DNA from: Marine Group II euryarchaeote MED-G34
GTDB lineage: Archaea > Thermoplasmatota > Poseidoniia > Poseidoniales > Thalassarchaeaceae
Assembly: GCA_002457605.1 (NCBI GenBank)
Contig: NTJT01000005.1
Location: 1-58,364, forward strand
Length of the DNA stretch: 58,364 nt
Direction of reading: 5' to 3'
In this document: one piece after another, positions 1 to 8,246 of the stretch
Numbering within the stretch: the stretch's first letter is position 1
Layout of the letters: the number at the start of each line of letters is the position of its first letter
Program-made: the position numbers and the translations under genes
Notes under the pieces: generated by a model
Seen by the model: the letters and a program-made list of their open reading frames with translations, nothing else
Told to the model about the DNA's origin: nothing
The model's database searches: none

Positions 1-2
1 GG

Positions 3-1907
3 ACTGTAGGAAACTTCACCGACGGCAACAATGGTTACCAGATGTCGGATGTCGATGGAATCGCCACTCTAGCTCTCGATGACATAACAGCAGAAGTAAT
101 GACTTTCGACTTCTTCCTACAGGACACCGGATACGAGACCTCAACCCCCGTGGACTACCTAGTCATCAGATTCATCGGCGCGAACAACGATATCGAAATC
201 ATCAACACCACGGGCTACGACATCGACACTGACAACTCGTCATGGCTCGGCACGTGGACGACGATGACGGTGATGATAGGAGCAGCCGGGCACGGTCATC
301 TAGAAGTTGAATTCGCCTCGAACTCTGCTATGGAAGCCCTGTATCTAGACAACATACAGTTCACCTCGACAGTGGTGCTCAATGCCGACTTGGATGATGA
401 CGGCGACGGCTGGCTCGATGTCGATGAGACCGACTGCGGCACCGACCCCCTAGACGGCAATGATGTTCCAGTTGATACTGATTCTAACGGAATCTGTGAC
501 GCCCTTGAGGGTGGTGACTTCGATGGTGACGGGATACCCAATGACAGCGATCCCGACGACGACAACGACGGCTGGGATGATACCGATGAGACTTCATGCA
601 ACACTAATCCGTTGAATTCGGACTCAACTCCGACAGACACGGACGGTGATGGAATATGCGACTACCTCGACTCTGACGATGATGGTGATGGTGTCGAGGA
701 TGGTAACGACTGCGATCCTCTCGACCCCGACGAATCCACTGACAACGACATGGATGGAATCTGCGATGGAGCGGATGATGATGATGACAATGACGGGGTT
801 TTGGACGATGATGATGCGTTCCCAGAAGACCCCTCGGAGTGGTCGGATACCGATGGAGATGGCAAGGGGGACAACTCCGATGACGATGATGACAATGATG
901 GTATCTCCGATCTGATGGAGGAAATGTGCTTCTCGGACTCGCTCGATGCCAACTCGGTCCCGACGGACACCGATGGCGATGGTGAATGCGATCCCATAGA
1001 CTACGACGACGACGGTGATGGCTACTTCGATGATATCGAGCAGAACTGCCAGTCTGACGAGCTAGACCCTAACTCGGTCCCAGTGGACTCAGATGGGGAT
1101 GGCGTATGCGACCTTCTGGACAGCGATTCTGACAACGACGGAGTGGATGATGCGGATGATGCGTTTCCTGATGATGCAAATGAGTGGGTTGACACAGACA
1201 TGGACGGCTGGGGGGACAACGCTGACGTCGATGACGACGGAGATGGCTGGCTGGATGTTGACGAGGACTCCTGTGGAAGCGACTCAATGGATTCGGGTTC
1301 CGTCCCTGCAGACTTAGACGGCGATGGCGATTGCGATGGTGAGGATTACGACATAGATGGCGATGGAGTCATGAACCCTGACGATGATTTCCCGGATGAT
1401 TCCAGCGAGTGGTTTGATCTCGATGGTGACGGAACTGGGAACAATGCTGACACCGACGATGACGGCGATGGATGGACCGACTCTGATGAGGAGGAATGTG
1501 CCGCGGCTGGCGGGGATGGCGACTCAATGAACGGCAACGTGCAGCCTAATGACAACGATATCGACGGTAATTGCGACGCCCTCGACCCTGACGACGACGG
1601 GGACGGGGTCGCCGATGGGGACGATGCGCTCCCGAACGATGGATCGGAGTGGGATGATACCGACGGCGACGGAATCGGGGACAACGCCGACCTAGACGAC
1701 GACAATGACGGCTGGTCCGATGCTGAAGAGGATGAATGCGGCACTGACCAGTACGACAGCGACAGCACGCCTGTGGACTACGACAGCAACGGGGTGTGCG
1801 ATGCGAACGACCCGATTGTAGAGCCGGAGCCCGAAGGCACCCCTGGGTTTGGCCTGCTATCTGCACTAACGGTGCTCGCTCTCGCAGCTATCGCACGCAG
1901 GGATTGA
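3..1907 (+). CDS. Secreted Asp-rich (thrombospondin type 3-like Ca-binding repeats) surface protein with C-terminal PGF-CTERM sorting signal; 5' end truncated by window edge
   Basis: Tandem DxDGDGxxD units throughout; C-terminus EPEGTPGFGLLSALTVLALAAIARRD (PGF + TM + Arg tail). Frame stays open upstream of the ATG at 42 to the window edge. Confidence 0.85.
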   Translation, partial: TVGNFTDGNNGYQMSDVDGIATLALDDITAEVMTFDFFLQDTGYETSTPVDYLVIRFIGANNDIEIINTTGYDIDTDNSSWLGTWTTMTVMIGAAGHGHLEVEFASNSAMEALYLDNIQFTSTVVLNADLDDDGDGWLDVDETDCGTDPLDGNDVPVDTDSNGICDALEGGDFDGDGIPNDSDPDDDNDGWDDTDETSCNTNPLNSDSTPTDTDGDGICDYLDSDDDGDGVEDGNDCDPLDPDESTDNDMDGICDGADDDDDNDGVLDDDDAFPEDPSEWSDTDGDGKGDNSDDDDDNDGISDLMEEMCFSDSLDANSVPTDTDGDGECDPIDYDDDGDGYFDDIEQNCQSDELDPNSVPVDSDGDGVCDLLDSDSDNDGVDDADDAFPDDANEWVDTDMDGWGDNADVDDDGDGWLDVDEDSCGSDSMDSGSVPADLDGDGDCDGEDYDIDGDGVMNPDDDFPDDSSEWFDLDGDGTGNNADTDDDGDGWTDSDEEECAAAGGDGDSMNGNVQPNDNDIDGNCDALDPDDDGDGVADGDDALPNDGSEWDDTDGDGIGDNADLDDDNDGWSDAEEDECGTDQYDSDSTPVDYDSNGVCDANDPIVEPEPEGTPGFGLLSALTVLALAAIARRD

Positions 1908-1983
1908 TGGCGCCGACAGCAGGACTCGAACCTGCGACCTGTGGATTAACAGTCCACCGCTCCACCAACTAAGCTATGTCGGC
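1908..1983 (-). tRNA. tRNA-Asn(GUU), CCA encoded
   Basis: Cloverleaf on minus strand: acceptor GCCGACA/TGTCGGC, anticodon loop CTGTTAA, TPsiC GGTTCGAGTCC, 3' GCCA. Confidence 0.95.
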
Positions 1984-2023
1984 CTGACTCGCGGCTGGCC
2001 CCATCCTTCATCAAAGAATCGGA

Positions 2024-2971
2024 TTATTCCCACTCAATTGTTCCGGGTGGTTTGTGAGTGACATCATAGACTACCCGGTTCACTTGTCCCTTGAGGGAAT
2101 TGGTAATCTCTGTACTTATTTCAGCCAGTAAATCATGCGGTATCTCTGAGAACTTGGCACTCATACCGTCTAGACTCGTCACTGCTCTGACTACTACTGT
2201 CTCTCCGTGCACGCGCGCGTCACCGTGCACGCCTACGCTCCTGACTGGGAGCAGGGCTGCAAAATACTGCCAGGGTAGCTCGCACCTTCCCTCTGCCGCC
2301 GCAGCCTGCAGGCGAGTCTCGACAATGTAGCAGGCCTCGCGGCAAGCCGCTACCCTATCTGGTGTGATATCACCGAGTACCCGGACTGCGAGGCCCGGGC
2401 CGGGAAACGGCTGTCGTTCGCTCGACGGGATACCGAGATCGCGGGCGATGGCCCGAACCTCGTCCTTGTAGAACTCGCGCAGTGGCTCGACTATGATTAG
2501 GTCGACATCCTCAGGGAGTCCACCGACGTTGTGGTGCGACTTGATGACATCACGATTTCCACCACCCGACTCTATCCAGTCGGGCGCTATGGTGCCCTGG
2601 ACTAGGAATTTTGCTCCGCATCCTTCCTGTTCGCCTTCGAAGACTCGAATGAATTGCTCACCAATGACCTTGCGCTTCTCCTCTGGGTCAGTGACTCCTG
2701 AAAGATTGTTCAAGAAGCGCTCCGAGGCGTCCACTACCTTGAGTTCAATGCCGAGGTCAGAGAACATATGTGCGACCTCGTCTGACTCGTTCTTGCGCAT
2801 CAGTCCGGTATCGACGTAGACACAGTGCAAGAGACTCCCCACGGCACGGTGGGCTAACACTGCGGCCACCGTGCTGTCTATGCCTCCGGAGCAGGCGATG
2901 ATTGTAGTGTCATCAATCTGAGATTGCAGGGCCTCGACTGCTTCGTCTACCAGCATCTGAGTCTGCATCAA
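2024..2971 (-). CDS. guaA: GMP synthase (glutamine-hydrolysing), ATP-pyrophosphatase subunit (archaeal B subunit)
   Basis: PP-loop ACSGGIDSTVAA; C-terminal KPPGTIEWE typical of GMPS; stand-alone without the amidotransferase domain. Confidence 0.93.
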   Translation of the reverse strand: MMQTQMLVDEAVEALQSQIDDTTIIACSGGIDSTVAAVLAHRAVGSLLHCVYVDTGLMRKNESDEVAHMFSDLGIELKVVDASERFLNNLSGVTDPEEKRKVIGEQFIRVFEGEQEGCGAKFLVQGTIAPDWIESGGGNRDVIKSHHNVGGLPEDVDLIIVEPLREFYKDEVRAIARDLGIPSSERQPFPGPGLAVRVLGDITPDRVAACREACYIVETRLQAAAAEGRCELPWQYFAALLPVRSVGVHGDARVHGETVVVRAVTSLDGMSAKFSEIPHDLLAEISTEITNSLKGQVNRVVYDVTHKPPGTIEWE

Positions 2972-2975
2972 GTGC

Positions 2976-3449
2976 TCACTCCCTCAGCGACTCGTCGTCC
3001 GCAATGACTCTCGCAGTGCGTGACTTTCTCCACTCGGCAAATCTGGAAGAAAGATCAGTGTCGCTCATAGCGAGCATCTGGATGGCTAGCACAGCGGCGT
3101 TATCGCCACGGTCAACGCCTACGGTTGCCACGGGCATCCCAGGTGGCATTTGGACTATTGAAAGCAGACTATCCAGTGGCACCTTACCTCCAACGGGAAC
3201 GCCGATTACCGGCAAGGTAGTCATCGCTGCGACTACCCCTGGAAGGGCTGCTGCCATCCCTGCCATCCCAATGAAAATCTGGCATCCGTCTTCGATGGCA
3301 GTGGTGACAACGTCCTCTAGATATTTAGGAGCTCGATGGGCCGAAGCAACCCTAACTTCGTGTGAGATGTCGAACTCAGAGAGTACGGCAGTGCATTTGT
3401 TGGCGACCGGAAGGTCAGTCTTGGACCCAAGCAGTATGCAGACGTCCAT
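2976..3449 (-). CDS. purE: 5-(carboxyamino)imidazole ribonucleotide mutase PurE
   Basis: MDVCILLGSKTDLPVANK...VRVASAHRAPKYL...GMAGMAAALPGVVAAMTTLPVIGVPV. Start placed at internal Met (track ORF runs to 3548). Confidence 0.92.
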   Translation of the reverse strand: MDVCILLGSKTDLPVANKCTAVLSEFDISHEVRVASAHRAPKYLEDVVTTAIEDGCQIFIGMAGMAAALPGVVAAMTTLPVIGVPVGGKVPLDSLLSIVQMPPGMPVATVGVDRGDNAAVLAIQMLAMSDTDLSSRFAEWRKSRTARVIADDESLRE

Positions 3450-3471
3450 GTACTGCCGGGACGTAGTCGGT

Positions 3472-4455
3472 TCAAATGCCTGCCGTCGAATCAGCGTCGT
3501 TGCTCTGCGCGTCGCTGACGAGTAGTCTCTCCGGCCACTCCAGCCCAAGGTCGGCTACCGGCGGCTGGGACAGTAGACTGATGGCCAGAGCCTTTCCGAC
3601 TGATCCGTCGGAGAAGGGGTCGTGAACGAAGCCGACGCCATCGAGCAGCGCAAGGGCGATGAAACGGTCACTACCACGACTGGCCCCTGCAATCACCAAG
3701 TGCCCATACTCACAGCTCATCCTAGCGATTGAACCAGTGGTCCATCTCTCGGAAATCACTTGCCACTCAGAAGATAACTGAGATGAAGATTCCCAAGCCG
3801 ACTGATCGATAGGCAGAAGCCACCTCGCTGCCGGGATTTGCAATATTTTCCCAATTTGGCGGAACGAGCGGAACCATGCGACCCAAAACAGAGTGTAAGC
3901 AATCCAACCAAGAATCGGGCTCAATAGTATGTGAAGAGCAAAAATTGCCGACGCACCAGCAAAGGTCACCCAGTCGAGAGGGAGAGACAAGAGTGTACCC
4001 TCAGACATCGGCTGTGCAGAACGGACTAGGTAGAGCGGTAACAGAATCAGTATCCATGTCAGGGCGAAGAATAGTGCTGCTACGCTCTGATCGTCGGCAG
4101 GGAGACGATCGGGGAGAATGAGGGGGATAGCGGAGAGTAACAGGAACAGCGGTGACCATGCGAGGGGAAACAGTATCGAGGGGGCAACGGGTTGCAGGCG
4201 CTGCCTAGCCCATCCTTTACCGCCCTCCTGAGCAGTTGTGCTCAGCCAAGACTCTGGCGGAGTCAACTCGCCCTCCTTGGCATCTTGCTGCGAGGAGTCG
4301 TCGGGAAGCCTTCTCCACCTAGGTTCGCCCACCAGCCACTGGCGGTCCAGCCCCGCTTCCATGGAGTCCGCAAGGGTCGTTAGGTATTGTCCGCTTCGGC
4401 CATCACTCAGGACCGGGATGTCTGAGAACCAAATTACGGGCTGCCCATACCTCAT
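3472..4455 (-). CDS. Multi-TM membrane protein of unknown function
   Basis: Open frame with several hydrophobic segments; slightly overlaps the 3' end of gcvPB. Confidence 0.6.
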   Translation of the reverse strand: MRYGQPVIWFSDIPVLSDGRSGQYLTTLADSMEAGLDRQWLVGEPRWRRLPDDSSQQDAKEGELTPPESWLSTTAQEGGKGWARQRLQPVAPSILFPLAWSPLFLLLSAIPLILPDRLPADDQSVAALFFALTWILILLPLYLVRSAQPMSEGTLLSLPLDWVTFAGASAIFALHILLSPILGWIAYTLFWVAWFRSFRQIGKILQIPAARWLLPIDQSAWESSSQLSSEWQVISERWTTGSIARMSCEYGHLVIAGASRGSDRFIALALLDGVGFVHDPFSDGSVGKALAISLLSQPPVADLGLEWPERLLVSDAQSNDADSTAGI

Positions 4456-5914
4456 CCACCCTCCTGACGTCAGTGGAGTGAGGCGCGGTGGTCACGATCT
4501 CTGGGTCCTCACCCAGTATCGTGTGAAAGTCAGCGGCGAAACGGTCCATGACCTCCTTCGATTCGGTCTCAGTGGGTTCAATCATCAGACATTCAGGGAC
4601 AATCATAGGGAAATATAGAGTTGGAGCCATGACACCGTAGTCTAGCAACCTCTTGGCCACATCCCTACCAGTGACGCCGACTGCATCCTTCAGAGCGCTC
4701 ATAGACAGAGTAAATTCGTGCTTCACCACCTCGGCAGGAGCTCCGTCTAGCGGCATCGCGTGCATCCTCGCTGCAGTATCCGAATCGGGATTCATGATGC
4801 GGTGACGTAGGTAGTTGGCGTTCAAGACAGCGTGTTCGCTCATCCGCTCTAATTCTCTGCCATACCTGCGGTAGAACGCCCATGCACGGACCACAGCAGC
4901 TGAGTTGCCGTGCCACTGCTGGACCTTACCGATACTGGACTCGCCTACCTCTTTCCAGACATACCAGTAGCCGTCGCCCACTCCAATAGGATCATCTTCG
5001 ACTCGCTCCCTGCGATTGGCTATCGGACTGGGCAGGAAGGCTGCGAGATGAGATTTCACTCCAATTGGGCCGCTACCCGGGCCGCCACCACCGTGTGGCT
5101 GACTGAAGGTCTTGTGGAGATTGTAGTGGACTGCATCGAAACCCATCCGACCAGGGTCAGTCTTGCCTAGGATAGCATTGAAGTTGGCACCATCATAGTA
5201 CATCTGGCCACCGGCTGTGTGAACCATCTCGGCGGCCCGAGAGATGTCGGGCTCGAAGACACCGAGTGTAGAAGGGTTGGTGATCATCATCGCCGCGGTA
5301 TCATCGCCCACTGCTTCCTTGAGTGCAGCAAGATCGATTCTGCCGTCGGCCGCGCTCGGGATTTCTATGATGTCATAGCCGCACATCGCTGCCGAAGCGG
5401 GGTTGGTGCCATGTGCGGAATCTGGGACGATGACTTTGTCACGGTGGTCTTGACCAATGCTGCGATGGTACTCCTGAATGCAGCGCATGGCTGTGAACTC
5501 TCCCTGCGCTCCTGCAACCGGTTGCAGCGTCACCTCGTCCATTCCCGAACAGATTGCGAGCATCTCCTGCATCTCGAAGAATATCGCTAGAAGCCCCTGT
5601 ATCTGGTGCTCTGGTTGCAGAGGGTGGATACGGTCTATTCCTGGCAGTTGGACGATTCTCTCGTTAAGTCGGGGGTTATGTTTCATAGTGCACGAACCCA
5701 GAGGATAGAATCCGGTATCAATGCCGAAGTTCCTTCTCGACAACCAAGTATAATGGCGAACCAGTTCCGGCTCGCTGGCTCTGGGCCAACCAGGAGGAGA
5801 GGCGCGTCGTAGAGGCTCTGGGACTGTGGACCATGATTCATCGACACCTAGCGAAGGGAGTGGCTGAGACCATCCTGCGCCCTCGGCGCCGTTGAAAGCG
5901 AACAAATCGCTCAT
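4403..5914 (-). CDS. gcvPB: Glycine dehydrogenase (decarboxylating) subunit 2
   Basis: FYPLGSCTMKHNPRLNE; PLP-lysine region YNLHKTFSQPHGGGGPGSGPIGV. Confidence 0.95.
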   Translation of the reverse strand: MSDLFAFNGAEGAGWSQPLPSLGVDESWSTVPEPLRRASPPGWPRASEPELVRHYTWLSRRNFGIDTGFYPLGSCTMKHNPRLNERIVQLPGIDRIHPLQPEHQIQGLLAIFFEMQEMLAICSGMDEVTLQPVAGAQGEFTAMRCIQEYHRSIGQDHRDKVIVPDSAHGTNPASAAMCGYDIIEIPSAADGRIDLAALKEAVGDDTAAMMITNPSTLGVFEPDISRAAEMVHTAGGQMYYDGANFNAILGKTDPGRMGFDAVHYNLHKTFSQPHGGGGPGSGPIGVKSHLAAFLPSPIANRRERVEDDPIGVGDGYWYVWKEVGESSIGKVQQWHGNSAAVVRAWAFYRRYGRELERMSEHAVLNANYLRHRIMNPDSDTAARMHAMPLDGAPAEVVKHEFTLSMSALKDAVGVTGRDVAKRLLDYGVMAPTLYFPMIVPECLMIEPTETESKEVMDRFAADFHTILGEDPEIVTTAPHSTDVRRVDEVWAARNLVLRHPGPE

Positions 5915-7278
5915 GAATCAGCCTCCTCAAGCCATGAAGAAAGTCCAGCTGCGAGCGCTTCGATATCAGACTCGCTAGTGCGCTCGTCGGCACCTATGAG
6001 AAGGCAATTAGACATGCCATCCCACCAGACTCCTAAATCGAATCCGCCAAGCACCCCATTAGTGTCTAGGTAGGCCAGAGCGTCTGAAGCCTGTCCAGGA
6101 AGCTTGACGGCGAACTCCCTGAAGTTGTATGCCTGAGGATCGACCAGCTCGATACCATCGATTGAGGTCACCATTCTCTTCGTGGCCTCGGTGGCTGAGG
6201 CCACGCGCAGAGCCAGTCTCTCGATACCTCGTGGACCAAGAAGCGCCATGTGCATGGCCCCCATCAGTGCAATCAGGGTCTCGTTAGAGCAGATGTTCGA
6301 GGTCGCGCGGTGCCTGCGGATGTGCTGTTCACGTGTCGATAACGTAAGTGTGAATGCGCGTTTTCCATCAACATCACTTGTCAGACCGACGATTCTTCCT
6401 GGCATCTGTCTAGTGTATCTCTCGCCGCAGGCAAAGATACCGTAGATTGGCCCGCCGGCTGTCGGGCCTATACCGAACGGTTGACCTTCGCCGACAACAA
6501 TGTCTGCACCCCATTCACCTGGAGGCGCGACAATGCCGAGAGACACGACGTCTACACCAACGATGAGTGCCGTCTCCTCTCCAATAATCTCCTTCAGATT
6601 CATTAGGCCGGGGTCAAGGATACCGAAGGCACTTGGTTGCTCCACATAGACAGCGCAACAGCCAGCAGCCTCGGCAGCAGAGTCCATGTCTATGTGACCG
6701 TCTTCGAGGTGCTCCAGAATCCTAATCTCTAGACCGCTGCCCTGAGTGTAGTTCCTGATAACTTCAAGCCTTTGTGGAGGTACAAACATGGAGACGTAGA
6801 CGACGTTATTCTGTGACGATTTGCGTCGGTGGACGCGTACTGCACAAGTGATGGCCTCGGCCGCTGCAGTCGATGCATCGTACATCGAGACGTTAGCCAC
6901 CGGCAGACCGACCAGTTCGCTCACCATCGTTTGAAATTCCCACATCGCCTGCAGCATCCCTTGACTAACCTCAGGCTGATATGGAGTGTAAGACGTCAGG
7001 AACTCTCCGCGGGTTGCGAGCATTCCGACCATCGTGGGGACGAAATTCCTAGCAAGTCCGGCTGCGAGGAAGCTTGGTCTGTCGTCAAGGCTCACATTAG
7101 CCCCCAACAGTCGCTGGGCATCCGCCCATATCTCCTCCTCTGACTGTGGACCTCGAAGGGGCAGAGGGGTGTCTCTTCGGATATCTTCGGGAATGTCTGA
7201 GAACAACTCGTCGAGCGAACTCATTCCCATTTCAGTGAGCATCTCTTGCTCTCTTCCGAGATTTGGCAATTGGTCCAC
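5911..7278 (-). CDS. gcvPA: Glycine dehydrogenase (decarboxylating) subunit 1
   Basis: YTPYQPEVSQGMLQAMWEFQTMVSELVGLPVANVSMYD signature; GTG start; overlaps the gcvPB start by 4 nt. Confidence 0.95.
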   Translation of the reverse strand: MDQLPNLGREQEMLTEMGMSSLDELFSDIPEDIRRDTPLPLRGPQSEEEIWADAQRLLGANVSLDDRPSFLAAGLARNFVPTMVGMLATRGEFLTSYTPYQPEVSQGMLQAMWEFQTMVSELVGLPVANVSMYDASTAAAEAITCAVRVHRRKSSQNNVVYVSMFVPPQRLEVIRNYTQGSGLEIRILEHLEDGHIDMDSAAEAAGCCAVYVEQPSAFGILDPGLMNLKEIIGEETALIVGVDVVSLGIVAPPGEWGADIVVGEGQPFGIGPTAGGPIYGIFACGERYTRQMPGRIVGLTSDVDGKRAFTLTLSTREQHIRRHRATSNICSNETLIALMGAMHMALLGPRGIERLALRVASATEATKRMVTSIDGIELVDPQAYNFREFAVKLPGQASDALAYLDTNGVLGGFDLGVWWDGMSNCLLIGADERTSESDIEALAAGLSSWLEEADS

Positions 7279-7400
7279 TGTGGCATTCTCCCGCCTCTCG
7301 GCGCATCGAGGAGAATAGCGAGAGTCTTCAATGTTCGTCGGTGGCCTAGTCGGACCACCGACACACTCTTAATCGCCCTAAGGGAGTCCGTCTCGATAGC

Positions 7401-8246
7401 ATGAAGGTTGCAATCTCGGCATCTGATGCGTTCGTCGCGCCTTACATCGCTGAAATGCTCGGTGACTCCGCTGTAGTGGTGCCTGATGAAGCGCTTTCTG
7501 ATGCCACCTCTCTCGATGCTATGCTAACTCCTTGCCGTGCCCTCATACACATCAATTCACGCCCCATCGACACCTCGGTAGGGCGTACCGACAGGGAGGC
7601 CTACATCTCGATGAGAGAGGCCTCCAGACCAATCCTAGATGCAGTCGATAGACACGGCGGGATGCACCTGGTAATCCTAGGGACCCTGCGTGTACACCCT
7701 CAGTCGAACCCCGGGGATTCGTACTACGGACTCGAGTCCACACTAGCTCCTCGTGACATCGCAGCCGAGGGGCAATTGTGGGTAGAGGAGAATGCGTTGG
7801 AACGGGCCGAGGCAGAACGACCCGTGAGTATCATCAGGGCATCGAATGTCCAAGGAGTACCTCTGGAAGGCCCACCGGGAAACGGTCTGCTCCATAGATG
7901 GGCCGAGGAGTCTCAGATTGGTTGGATCAATATCCCAGGAGATGGATCCGATCTCAAGGACTTCATACATGTCCAAGACCTAGTCAGAGTGGTTGATGCG
8001 GTTCTTTCAAACCCACCTCCAACCAGAGAGAGCATTGCAGTCGGCTCGGGTAAAGGAATCACAATGGAGGACTTAGCGTCTTCCTACAAGCAGAGGACAG
8101 GTTGCGACCCCGAGTTCGGACAGAGCGATGAGGGAGAGGTCTTCGGAATCGTCGACGCATGGGTGCTCGAGGAAAGGTTTGGTTTCAGACCACAGATTAG
8201 CCTTGAAGAGATGATTGCTGAGGCCTTCGAGGCCGCAGGTCACTGA
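7401..8246 (+). CDS. NAD-dependent epimerase/dehydratase (extended SDR) family protein
   Basis: SDR-like organisation: LVILGTLRVHP, IIRASNVQGVP, FIHVQDLVRVVDAVL. Confidence 0.75.
   Translation: MKVAISASDAFVAPYIAEMLGDSAVVVPDEALSDATSLDAMLTPCRALIHINSRPIDTSVGRTDREAYISMREASRPILDAVDRHGGMHLVILGTLRVHPQSNPGDSYYGLESTLAPRDIAAEGQLWVEENALERAEAERPVSIIRASNVQGVPLEGPPGNGLLHRWAEESQIGWINIPGDGSDLKDFIHVQDLVRVVDAVLSNPPPTRESIAVGSGKGITMEDLASSYKQRTGCDPEFGQSDEGEVFGIVDAWVLEERFGFRPQISLEEMIAEAFEAAGH

Noticed and set aside
296-1866. Many overlapping ORFs on both strands in the Asp-rich repeat gene (296..640, 646..915, 662..997, 1346..1768, 1546..1866)
   Set aside because: Low-complexity shadow translations (poly-Ser, poly-Met/Thr, poly-Arg) of the GAT/GAC repeat; not independent genes.
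7279-7400. Glycine riboswitch upstream of gcvPA
   Set aside because: Inverted repeats are present but I see no tandem-aptamer core, and the gap is too short for the usual aptamer.
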